The notes under the pieces are model-generated. The model saw only the letters and a list, made by a program, of their open reading frames with translations. It searched no databases and was not told the DNA's origin. From positions 36,042-100,041 of the forward strand of contig JBEKLQ010000003.1 in NCBI GenBank assembly GCA_050010115.1: a stretch of 64,000 nucleotides of DNA, read 5' to 3'. Source of the DNA: JAKACA01 sp050010115 (GTDB taxonomy: Bacteria > Actinomycetota > Acidimicrobiia > Acidimicrobiales > Bog-793). Below, piece after piece: positions 7,516 to 16,059 of the stretch; positions within the stretch are counted from its first letter, which is position 1; each line of letters opens with the position of its first letter. A program made the position numbers and the translations under genes.

Positions 7516-10500
7516 GATGCGGTGATCGTAGGGGCACCACCGGCGGGTGGGCCAGTCACGGGCCCCGCTGCCGCGGCGGGAAGGAGCTCGCCGAGGAGCA
7601 CCACGACTCGCTGGGCGACGTCGTCACCTACTGGCATGGGCACGATCAACTGGCCGACGTCCTGTTTGAGGATCGCCCGCGGCTGGACACGCTTCAGCCG
7701 GATCTCGGACGACACGGGGAGGTGAATCGGCGAGATACGCACGACCACCTCGCCCAGCCGACCCGGACCGCCGGCGCCAGGCTTGGCCGCCGCCGCCGTG
7801 ACCTCCGTGACACCGGTCCGGGCGCATTCGGCCCGCAGCCGGCCGACGTCGAGGAGCGCCTCGGCCTGCGGCGGGAGCGGCCCGTAGCGGTCGGACCATT
7901 CCCGCCGGATGTCCTCGACCGTCGCTGGGTCGCGCACTTCGACCAGACGTCGGTACGCCTCGAGCCGCAGGTCCTCACGGCCGACGTACGAGGCCGGGAG
8001 CGAAGCCTTGATCGGCAGGTCGACGGTGATCTCGGTCGGGACCCGGATCGGCTCGCCCTTGAGCTCGGCGACGGCTTCCGACACCATGCGGACGTACAGG
8101 TCGTAGCCGACGGCACTGATGTGGCCCGACTGGTCGCGACCGAGCAGGTTGCCGGCGCCCCTGATCTCGAGATCCCGCATGGCGATCTTGAAACCCGACC
8201 CCAGCTCGGTATGGTCCCCGATCGTCCTCAGCCGCTCGTAGGCCTGCTCGGTCAAGACCCGCTCCGGGGGGAACAGCAGGTAGGCGTACGCCCGCCGGCC
8301 TGACCGGCCGACGCGACCACGAAGCTGGTGCAGCTGCCCGAGACCCAGCATGTCCGCCCGGTCGACGACGAGCGTGTTGACCGTAGGCATGTCGATGCCG
8401 GACTCGATGATGGTCGTGCAGACGAGCACGTCGTATCGCCCCTCGGAGAAATCGAGGACGACCTGCTCGAGGCTGCCCTCGTCCAGCTGGCCGTGGGCGA
8501 CGGCGATCCGGGCATCGGGCACGAGAGAGCGCAGATCGCGTGCGACCTTCTCGATGTCCATCACCCGGTTGTGCACGTAGAAGACCTGGCCCTCGCGGAG
8601 CACCTCGCGGCGGATCGCTTCGGCGACCGCCCGGTCGTCGTACTCCCCCACGAAGGTCAGGATCGGCTGGCGCTCGACCGGGGGGGTGTTGATGAGCGTG
8701 AGATCGCGGATACCCGTGAGGCTCAGCTCCAGCGTCCGCGGGATCGGGCTCGCCGTGAGCGTGAGAACGTCGACCCCTGACGAGATCTGTTTGATCGCTT
8801 CCTTGTGGCTCACGCCGAAGCGCTGCTCCTCGTCGATGACGAGCAAGCCGAGCTTGGAGAACCGGACGTCGCCCGCCAGCACCCGGTGCGTCCCGACGAC
8901 CAGGTCGACCGAACCATCGGCCAGCCCGTCGACAACCTTGCGAGCCTCGCCCGAGGTGAGGAATCGCGACAGCATCTCGACCCGCACAGGATAGGGGGCA
9001 TAACGCTCTGCGAACGTCTGGTAGTGCTGCTGGGCCAGCAACGTCGTCGGCACGAGCACGGCTGCCTGGTAGCCGTCCTGGATCGCCTTGAACACCGCCC
9101 TCACCGCAACTTCGGTCTTGCCGAAGCCGACGTCCCCGCACACGAGGCGATCCATCGGGATGGGCAGCTCCATGTCGGCCTTGACGTCGGCGACAGCCGT
9201 CAGCTGATCGGGTGTCTCCGGGTAGGGAAAGGCCTGTTCCAGCTCTGCCTGCCACGGCGTGTCCGGTGTGAACGGGTGCCCTGGCTCGGTCGCCCGCCGG
9301 CGGTACAGGGCGACCAGCTCCTTGGCTATCTCCCTGACGGCTGAGCGAACTCGGGACTTCTGCTTCTGCCACTCGTGGCCGCCGAGCCGATTCAGGCTCG
9401 GGTGGTCACCGCCGGCGTACGGCGTGATCGAGTCGATCTGGTCGGACGGCACGTAAAGCCGGTCGCCGCCCCGGTACTCGAGCAGCAGGTAGTCCCGCTC
9501 GGACCCGCCGATGGCCCGCTTGACGAGCCCGCCGTAGCGGGCGACGCCGTGGATGTGGTGGACGACGTAGGCCCCCGGCTCCAGATCGTCGAAGAAACCC
9601 TCCACCGGTCTCGCCCTCGGCCTCGCCACCCGGTGCGGCCGGCGCCGGCCCGTGATGTCGGGCTCAGCGAGGATCGCCAGCTTCGAATCGGGAAGCAGCG
9701 CACCCCGATCGAGAGGCGCGACGACGATGTGGACGCCCGGCTGGCGCAGTGCTCGGTCGAAGCCGGGGCCGGCGCCGCCGGCTTCCGCCTCACCGGAGCG
9801 AGCACGGTTGGCCGAGCCGCCCGCTACCGCGTCACCGGCGCGAGGGTCTCCGAGCAGCTTGGCCTCGAGTCCCTCACCGTCGAGGACGGAGGCGAGTCGC
9901 TCGGCGCTGCCGCTGCCGTCGGCGCAGATCACGACGCGATGTCCCGATCTGGCGAGGTCCCCGAGCCGCCTGGCGAGCCCGGCCGAGTCGCCGAGCACCG
10001 GTGGCCAGCCCCGGGCGGCGAGGACGGTCGTGTCCGCCCGATCCGCTGTCGGCAGGAGCGAGGCGAGCCGGGCACCGGTCTTGGCCAGCAGCCGGTCGAA
10101 CGGCAGGTGCAAGCGCGCCATCTCCACCGGCACTCCCGGGTCGGCGGTCCAGGTGGAGGCGAGGGTGTCGGCGAGTGCGGTTTCTTCCTCGATCAGCTCG
10201 GTGGCGCGGTCCCGTAGGCGTCGCGGGTCGATCAACACGACTCGGGCGCCAGGGGGCAGCAGGTCGGTGAAGAGGCGCTCGGAGTGGGTGAGCCACGGGA
10301 GCCACGACTCCATGCCGTCGAACAGCAACCCTTCGGCGATCCGGTCGAAGACGTCTCTCGCGATTGGTGAGTCGTGCGCCAGCTGCCGGGCGCGGTCGCG
10401 CACCTCATCGGTCAGTACGAGCTCGCGGCAGCCGAAGATCTCGACGTGGTCGAGCTCGGCGACCGACCGCTGGTCGCCGACGTCGAAACGAGTCAGCCGC

Positions 10501-11132
10501 TCGACCTCGTCACCCCACAGGTCGATCCGCACCCCGTGATCGTCGGTCGACGGGAAGACGTCGATGATGCCGCCCCGGACGGCGAGCTCGCCCCGGTGCT
10601 CCACCTGGTACTCGCGCCGGTACCCGGCATGGACCAAGCGGGCGACGAGCGCGACGGCGTCAACCTGTATCCCGCGCTCGACGACGATCGGTTGGACGTC
10701 CTCGACCGGCGGGCCGAGCTGTTGCAACAGCGCCCGGATTGGGGCGATGACGACCCGCGGTCCGGCCCCTGCACCGGCTTCACCGGATCCCGCCTCACCC
10801 TGCGGGTGGTGGAGCCGCCACATCGCTCGCAGGCGGCGGCCCATCGTGTCGGTCGCTGGGGACACCCGCTCGAACGGCAAGGTCTCCCACGCCGGCAGCA
10901 CGTCGACGTGGTCCCGCCCGACGAAGGCGATCAGGTCGTGCTCGAGCTGCTCGGCCTCCCTGGCCGTGGGCGTCGCCACGAGGATGACCGGAGCGCTGCT
11001 GAGCTCGGCCATGGCCGCCAGCACGATCGCCCGAGCCGGCTCCGGCACGGCGACGATGGCGTCGTCGGCCGACAACAGCTCGGCGATCGCGGCCTCGCCG
11101 GAGAGCAGTCCTGGCAGAGCGGAGAGGGTCAC
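7512..11132 (-). CDS. mfd: Transcription-repair coupling factor Mfd
   Basis: This 1206-residue ATP-dependent translocase removes stalled RNA polymerase and recruits UvrA. Domains in order are a UvrB-like N-terminal part, a CarD-like RNA polymerase-interacting domain near residues 512-575 (LEPGAYVVHHIHGVARYGG), helicase motor domains with Walker A GDVGFGKTE near residue 660 and the DEEQ box LLVIDEEQRFGV, the RG motif region, and a C-terminal TRCF domain. An extra Gly/Ala-rich stretch lies near residue 445. The GTG start overlaps the pth stop by 4 bp. Length is normal for the family. Confidence 0.97.
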   Translation of the reverse strand: MTLSALPGLLSGEAAIAELLSADDAIVAVPEPARAIVLAAMAELSSAPVILVATPTAREAEQLEHDLIAFVGRDHVDVLPAWETLPFERVSPATDTMGRRLRAMWRLHHPQGEAGSGEAGAGAGPRVVIAPIRALLQQLGPPVEDVQPIVVERGIQVDAVALVARLVHAGYRREYQVEHRGELAVRGGIIDVFPSTDDHGVRIDLWGDEVERLTRFDVGDQRSVAELDHVEIFGCRELVLTDEVRDRARQLAHDSPIARDVFDRIAEGLLFDGMESWLPWLTHSERLFTDLLPPGARVVLIDPRRLRDRATELIEEETALADTLASTWTADPGVPVEMARLHLPFDRLLAKTGARLASLLPTADRADTTVLAARGWPPVLGDSAGLARRLGDLARSGHRVVICADGSGSAERLASVLDGEGLEAKLLGDPRAGDAVAGGSANRARSGEAEAGGAGPGFDRALRQPGVHIVVAPLDRGALLPDSKLAILAEPDITGRRRPHRVARPRARPVEGFFDDLEPGAYVVHHIHGVARYGGLVKRAIGGSERDYLLLEYRGGDRLYVPSDQIDSITPYAGGDHPSLNRLGGHEWQKQKSRVRSAVREIAKELVALYRRRATEPGHPFTPDTPWQAELEQAFPYPETPDQLTAVADVKADMELPIPMDRLVCGDVGFGKTEVAVRAVFKAIQDGYQAAVLVPTTLLAQQHYQTFAERYAPYPVRVEMLSRFLTSGEARKVVDGLADGSVDLVVGTHRVLAGDVRFSKLGLLVIDEEQRFGVSHKEAIKQISSGVDVLTLTASPIPRTLELSLTGIRDLTLINTPPVERQPILTFVGEYDDRAVAEAIRREVLREGQVFYVHNRVMDIEKVARDLRSLVPDARIAVAHGQLDEGSLEQVVLDFSEGRYDVLVCTTIIESGIDMPTVNTLVVDRADMLGLGQLHQLRGRVGRSGRRAYAYLLFPPERVLTEQAYERLRTIGDHTELGSGFKIAMRDLEIRGAGNLLGRDQSGHISAVGYDLYVRMVSEAVAELKGEPIRVPTEITVDLPIKASLPASYVGREDLRLEAYRRLVEVRDPATVEDIRREWSDRYGPLPPQAEALLDVGRLRAECARTGVTEVTAAAAKPGAGGPGRLGEVVVRISPIHLPVSSEIRLKRVQPRAILKQDVGQLIVPMPVGDDVAQRVVVLLGELLPAAAAGPVTGPPAGGAPTITAS

Positions 11133-11704
11133 TGCCGTGTGTTGTACACGTTCATCGCTGCCGCTACGCCGTCAGCCAAGATGGCCTCTACGGCGTCCGC
11201 CGCCACCTCGACCGCCACCTCGAGCAGCTCCCGCTCCGCTTTCGACGGGCGTTTCAGGACATGGTTGACGCCTTCAGCGCGGCCGGGCGGTTTGCCGATG
11301 CCGATGCGGACCCGGATGAAGTCCCGTCGATGGAGGTGGGCCTCGATCGACCGGAGCCCGTTGTGGCCGGCCGTCCCACCGCCGGCCTTCACCCTCACGG
11401 TCCCCGGGGGCAGGTCGAGCTCGTCGTGAACGATGAGCAGCCGTTCAGAGTCGAAGTCGGCGCCCAGGTAGCGCTTGGAAAGCGAGCGAACCGCCAGGCC
11501 CGAGTCGTTCACGTAGGTCTGCGGCACAGCCAGGATCAGCAGCTTGCCGCCGATACGTGTGGCTCCCGTCTCAGCCGAAGTACCCCGTTCGCTCCGCAAC
11601 CGGACCTGGTGGCGTGCCGCCACCCGCCGTACGGCGAGGCCTCCGAAGTTGTGGCGTGACCCGTCGTACTCGACGCCAGGGTTCGCTAGGCCGACCGCGA
11701 CCAG
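11129..11704 (-). CDS. pth: Peptidyl-tRNA hydrolase, apparent CTG start
   Basis: Pth frees tRNA from prematurely released peptidyl-tRNA. Read upstream of the first GTG (11623), the frame gives the conserved N-terminus VGLANPGVEYDGSRHNFGG, which holds the catalytic Asn and His. Further on come VPQTYVNDSG, HDELDLPPGTVRVKAGGG and GHNGLRSIEAHL. A start at 11623 would delete the active-site segment. No ATG, GTG or TTG exists in frame before it; the candidates are CTG at 11704 (191 residues, the usual family length) or CTG at 11746 overlapping the rplY stop. No clear ribosome site is seen. A sequencing error is the alternative. Family call is certain; start is not. Confidence 0.9.
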   Translation of the reverse strand: MVAVGLANPGVEYDGSRHNFGGLAVRRVAARHQVRLRSERGTSAETGATRIGGKLLILAVPQTYVNDSGLAVRSLSKRYLGADFDSERLLIVHDELDLPPGTVRVKAGGGTAGHNGLRSIEAHLHRRDFIRVRIGIGKPPGRAEGVNHVLKRPSKAERELLEVAVEVAADAVEAILADGVAAAMNVYNTRQ

Positions 11705-11742
11705 GTCGGCACCGGATGTGGTGTCGGTGGACCTCGGAAACT

Positions 11743-12393
11743 TCAGACCGCGTCCGCCGACTCGTCGGCAGCCTCGGCAGGCGCCTCGGCCTCGGCCTCG
11801 GCCTCGCCCTCGGCGGCCACAGCCTCAACGAGAGCGGCGCGGCCCACGTGTGCCACGACGACCGGGCTGTCCGGATCTTCGTCAAGCTCGACACCGTCGG
11901 GGAGCGCGATGTCCGCTGCCCGGATGGAGTCACCGATCTCGAGGTTGGAGATGTCGATCTCCACGTAGGGAGGCAGATCACCAGGCTTCGCCTTGATGGC
12001 GAGCGACTGCATCTCCAGGTCGACGGTGCCATCGTCGCGGTACACAGCCGCCGCCTCGCCGATCAGGACGATCGGGATCTCAGCGGCAATGACCTCGTCG
12101 CGGCGCACGACCTGGAAATCGACGTGGACCACCGTGTGGCGAACCGGGTCGCGCTGCAGCTGCCGCGCCATGGCGAGGTGCTCACCGTCACCGATGGCGA
12201 GACGTAGCAGGGCCCGGGAACCGGCTGGCGACCCGAGCGCCTGGCGAAGATCCTTGCTGTCGACGGACACCGGGATGGGCTCGATGCCGTGGCCGTAGAC
12301 GACGGCGGGGATTCGGCCCGCGGCGCGCAGCCGGCGGCTGTCGCTGCTGCCGCTCGGGCGGCCAGGCTCGGCGACCAGTTTGATGTCAGGCAT
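11743..12393 (-). CDS. rplY: Large ribosomal subunit protein bL25, CTC form
   Basis: This 216-residue protein is the long (general stress protein CTC) form of bL25, which binds 5S rRNA. The N-terminal L25 domain has SRRLRAAGRIPAVVYGHG and the second, beta-rich TL5 domain follows from about residue 95. The C-terminus is a low-complexity acidic tail of Glu/Ala repeats, common in actinobacterial versions. The ATG at 12393 was chosen because it has an AGGAG site 8 bp upstream. It overlaps the last 8 bp of the upstream Ig-repeat gene and lies ahead of pth. Confidence 0.95.
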   Translation of the reverse strand: MPDIKLVAEPGRPSGSSDSRRLRAAGRIPAVVYGHGIEPIPVSVDSKDLRQALGSPAGSRALLRLAIGDGEHLAMARQLQRDPVRHTVVHVDFQVVRRDEVIAAEIPIVLIGEAAAVYRDDGTVDLEMQSLAIKAKPGDLPPYVEIDISNLEIGDSIRAADIALPDGVELDEDPDSPVVVAHVGRAALVEAVAAEGEAEAEAEAPAEAADESADAV

Positions 12394-14938
12394 GAGACGA
12401 GCTCCTACGAGAGATTGCGATCGATCGATCGACTTGACCGGCGGCTGACCTGCGGCTGGCTTGCAAACCGTGGCCTCCACCGGACGACCGAAGAAGTCTA
12501 GGGGAATCCTGGATGGCCCGGATCACGGGCCCGTGCGCCGACCCGGTCCGAGGCGAGTGCTTCGGAGGCGGGCTGATCGCGAACTGCACCGAGCCGGTCC
12601 CGGGCAGGTAGAGCGCGCTCCCGCCGTAGGTCACCTTCACCGTCACCAGACCACTGGCGCTGAAGATCATGGCGAACGTCGCTTCTGCCTCCGCACCCGA
12701 CTCGTGATGGAGCGTGTTACCCGTGCACGAGGTGGCGCACCTCGATCCGGCCGGACCGCTGACGGACACCGTCCCGGTCGGGGATCCGACCGCGCTGAGG
12801 CCGGTCACGGTTACCAGTATGTGGACGATCGAGCCCGGGACTGGGGCGGTTGCCGACGCCAGCTTGGAGGCCCGGACCGAGACACCGGCCCTCGAGATCT
12901 TCGGCCTCAGCACCGCCGACGTCGAAAGGAGGTAGTTGACGTCGCCGGTGTAGACCGCCCAGAACGTCTCGGTCGCCGAGGTCACGACCAAGTCGCACGC
13001 CGCCAGGCCACCGTAGCCGAGGCCGACATAGCCGTTGTCACCGCATGTCGAGATCGCCGTGTACTTCACACCCGGGCGGGCTGACTCGAAGAATTCCATG
13101 CGTCCGGTCAATGGTGCGCCGGCTTCCGGCCCACTCGCCGTGGCCGTCAGCCTGAGGGCGGCGCCGACCGTCGGGCCCACGGTGACCGTGGTGAGCGACG
13201 TCTTGCTCGCCGCCCGGTCGGCGATCTCTACGATCGGGGTCGACGTCGCCGAGGCGTAGTTCGAGTCAGGCAGGACCGTGGCGGAGAAGGTGACCGCGAC
13301 CGTGCTCGTGTACGTGTACGAGCACGACAGCTGCTCGGAGATGCTCGAGGGCCGGGTCAGCGTGCACACCCGCAGGTGACTACCGTTCGCGAACACCTCG
13401 ATCGAGCCGCTCGGGCCCGGAGTGATGCCGGACAGCCCCGAGACCAGCGCCGTCACCTGGATCGTGGTCCCGACCGGGGCCACGTTGGCGGCCACGCTGA
13501 TGGTCGGAGCGGCGAGGGACACCCTGCGAGTGGCCTTGGCGGTCGCGGCCGCGTAGTTGGCATCGGCGGCCACCTGAGCCGTGAACTGGACGTCGCCGGC
13601 TCCCGGATACGTCACCGGGCAGGTGACCGACTCGGTGTCACCCGCCGTGATCGGGCCGCCGCAACTGGTCAGCGCTGTAGCGCCCTGGAGCACCGTGATG
13701 GCGCCCGTCGGAGCCCCGACGACGGCGTTGCCGGTCACCGTGGCGGTCACCGAGTCGCTCTGGCCGGCGATTGGGCCGATCTCAGCCGTCGAGATGCCGA
13801 CCGTCGGCGTCGCCGGGCTCGGAGTGAGATCGACCGGAACGGCGACAGCAGAGGTGTAACCGGCATCGCCCCCGTACGACGCCGTGAACTCGAGCGGCTG
13901 GGTGCTCGTGATTGAGTAGGTGCACGAGGCCGTGCCCAGGGCGGGGAAGGCCTGATCCGAGCAGCTCAGGATCGGCTGCGGAGTTCCGCTGCCCACTGCC
14001 ACGTCGACGGCGATCGACTCGGTGGGCGTAACTCCGGACACGCCGGTCAAGCTGGCGTCGATGGTGAGGACCTCGCCCGCCACCGGGGCCGTGTCCGACG
14101 ATGACAGGGAGAGCGTGGGCGTGGCGGGCTGCGCCTCGACGATGGCCGGCACGCAAGAAGCCGACAGGCCGTCGGACGAGTCGCCCGAGTACGTCGCCGT
14201 GATGGCGTTGTTCGTCTGCGTGAGCGTGAAGTCGCACGGCGCAAAGCTCGGCGCTGACGCGCTGGCACCTTGGATCAGCGCGGCATTGACGCAGGACCCG
14301 ATCGGCGTGCTGTCGTCGAGGAACGTGACCGTGCCCGTCGGCGCAGCCGCCGCGTCGGGCGAGGACGCGAGCACATCGGCGGTGATCTCGACCGCATCGC
14401 CGACGGCCGCTCCGGTACCGCCGGCGGTGACCGACACCGTCGTCGTCGTAGCCGAGTCCACTCCCGTGAGCTGCTGGGACTGCTGGCTGGGGGCGAACAC
14501 GGGGTCACCCTGGTACACGGCGAAGTACGTGTCGGTGCCCGCCGCGGAGACTGGCGCCTGACACGAGCCCGAGCTCGACAACGGGATCGAGCCGGAGTTC
14601 GCCGACAACGTGACCTCGCACGCCTCGGGACCCGTGGTCGAGCCGACGAAGATGTCGACAGCGCCGGTCGGGTTCGACGTGGCGGTACCCGAGGCGTCCG
14701 AGACCGTCACCGCGAACGTGGCGAGGTCACCGACGACGGGTGCGCCTGCTGGCCCGCTCGGGTTGGCGACCGACACCGAGAGCGCCGTCGACGACGCAGT
14801 CGTGCCCGGTTGGCCCGAGATGGCCGACGCACCCGCCGCGGGCGCGGCGAACAGCGCGAGCGCCAGCAGGGTCGCGCCGACCACCGCCACCCCCTCCCCA
14901 GACCCTGCCAAGCGGCGGTGGCTGCGGTTACTCGACAT
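12386..14938 (-). CDS. Large secreted Ig-like repeat protein
   Basis: This 850-residue protein has a signal peptide (hydrophobic residues about 16-36, then AAGASA) and is otherwise a chain of roughly 90-residue Ig-like (Big_3-type) repeats. Repeats are marked by patterns such as GTVTFLDDSTPIGSC, ATYSGDSS, FTASYGGDAGYTSA and VFAVYQGDP, with paired Cys in most. A basic, low-complexity C-terminus carries no LPxTG motif. The likely role is surface display or adhesion, but nothing shows a ligand. AGGAG lies 8 bp before the ATG. It sits between prs and rplY, which are commonly neighbours, and its end overlaps the rplY start, so it may be cotranscribed with ribosomal genes. Confidence 0.85.
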   Translation of the reverse strand: MSSNRSHRRLAGSGEGVAVVGATLLALALFAAPAAGASAISGQPGTTASSTALSVSVANPSGPAGAPVVGDLATFAVTVSDASGTATSNPTGAVDIFVGSTTGPEACEVTLSANSGSIPLSSSGSCQAPVSAAGTDTYFAVYQGDPVFAPSQQSQQLTGVDSATTTTVSVTAGGTGAAVGDAVEITADVLASSPDAAAAPTGTVTFLDDSTPIGSCVNAALIQGASASAPSFAPCDFTLTQTNNAITATYSGDSSDGLSASCVPAIVEAQPATPTLSLSSSDTAPVAGEVLTIDASLTGVSGVTPTESIAVDVAVGSGTPQPILSCSDQAFPALGTASCTYSITSTQPLEFTASYGGDAGYTSAVAVPVDLTPSPATPTVGISTAEIGPIAGQSDSVTATVTGNAVVGAPTGAITVLQGATALTSCGGPITAGDTESVTCPVTYPGAGDVQFTAQVAADANYAAATAKATRRVSLAAPTISVAANVAPVGTTIQVTALVSGLSGITPGPSGSIEVFANGSHLRVCTLTRPSSISEQLSCSYTYTSTVAVTFSATVLPDSNYASATSTPIVEIADRAASKTSLTTVTVGPTVGAALRLTATASGPEAGAPLTGRMEFFESARPGVKYTAISTCGDNGYVGLGYGGLAACDLVVTSATETFWAVYTGDVNYLLSTSAVLRPKISRAGVSVRASKLASATAPVPGSIVHILVTVTGLSAVGSPTGTVSVSGPAGSRCATSCTGNTLHHESGAEAEATFAMIFSASGLVTVKVTYGGSALYLPGTGSVQFAISPPPKHSPRTGSAHGPVIRAIQDSPRLLRSSGGGHGLQASRRSAAGQVDRSIAISRRSSSHA

Positions 14939-15087
14939 GGTTGGCTCTCCTCGCTGTCGTGCGCCCGCCGATCGGCCAGGCGCGAGCCTCTAGAGGGCGA
15001 TCAGCCATATTGACCCGCCCGAGACCCCGGCGCCAGTGCGTTCTCAACGCGCAAGGCGGCGCGTCGCCAACGGCCGGCAGGGCGCGC

Positions 15088-16059
15088 CTACAACAGGTTC
15101 TGTCCGCCGAAGATCTCCGACACCGACGTGTCCTCGAACACGGCGTCGATGGCATCGGCGATGATCTTGGCCACCGAGATCACCTCGATCTTGTCGATCC
15201 TGCGCTCCTCGGGTAACGGCAAGGTGTTGGTGACGACTACGCGGGAGATGGGCGCGGCCTTCAGCCGATCGAGCGCCGGCCCCGACAGCACGGGGTGCGT
15301 GGCCATCACCCAGACGTCGATGGCCCCCTCTTCGATCAGGCGCTCGGCGGCGGCGCACATCGTGGCGGCGGTCCCGATGATGTCGTCGATCACGATGCAA
15401 CAGCGGCCTTTGACGTCACCGACGATGTCCCGGGCCTCCACCTGGTCGGACAGCATGCCGGGCCGTCGCTTGTGCACGAGGGCGAGGTCAGCGCCGAGCT
15501 TCTGGGCGAAACTCTCGGCCACCTTCACCCGGCCGGCGTCCGGCGCCACGATCACGGCGTCGCCGGAGTCCTCACGCCGCAGGTAGTCGAGCAGCACCGG
15601 TGCGGCGGTCAGGTGATCGACCGGACCATCGAAGAAACCCTGAATCTGCCCCGAGTGCAGATCCACACTCACGATCCGGTCCGCGCCGGCCACCGAGAGC
15701 AGGTCAGCGACCAGTTTGGCCGTGATCGGCTCCCGCCCGGTCGACTTCCGGTCCTGGCGGGAGTAGCCGTAGTACGGGCAGACGGCGGTGATCCGTTTCG
15801 CCGAGGCCCGCTTGGCGGCGTCGATCATGATCAGCATCTCCATGATGGCGTCGTTCACCGGAGCGGTGTGCGTCTGCACGATGAACAAGTCGACGCCACG
15901 GATCGAGGTCCCGTAGCGGCAGTGGAGCTCGCTGTCGGCGAACTCCCGCAGGTTCGTCTCCCCGAGCGAGACGCCGAGGCAGGCGGCGATCTCCGCCGCC
16001 AGCTCCGGATGTGACCGGCCGCTGACGAGCTCGAGACGGCGACGCGGCACCAGTTCCAT
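15088..16059 (-). CDS. prs: Ribose-phosphate pyrophosphokinase
   Basis: This 323-residue enzyme makes PRPP from ribose-5-phosphate and ATP for nucleotide, His and Trp synthesis. Typical segments are LVSGRSHPELAAEIA, REFADSELHCRYG, PYYGYSRQDRKSTGREPITAKLVADLL and VDLHSGQIQGFFDGPVDHL. The ribose-phosphate loop near residue 220 reads IDDIIGTAAT, where most Prs proteins have DD-x-x-D-T-x-G-T: the third acidic residue is Gly and the Gly before Thr is Ala. The ATG directly follows the glmU-like stop. Function as Prs is very likely; the altered loop is noted as an oddity. Confidence 0.95.
   Translation of the reverse strand: MELVPRRRLELVSGRSHPELAAEIAACLGVSLGETNLREFADSELHCRYGTSIRGVDLFIVQTHTAPVNDAIMEMLIMIDAAKRASAKRITAVCPYYGYSRQDRKSTGREPITAKLVADLLSVAGADRIVSVDLHSGQIQGFFDGPVDHLTAAPVLLDYLRREDSGDAVIVAPDAGRVKVAESFAQKLGADLALVHKRRPGMLSDQVEARDIVGDVKGRCCIVIDDIIGTAATMCAAAERLIEEGAIDVWVMATHPVLSGPALDRLKAAPISRVVVTNTLPLPEERRIDKIEVISVAKIIADAIDAVFEDTSVSEIFGGQNLL

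Noticed and set aside
8..11700. Many long plus-strand frames opposite mazG, mfd and other minus-strand genes
   Set aside because: All lack recognisable domains and ribosome sites and mirror conserved genes on the other strand.
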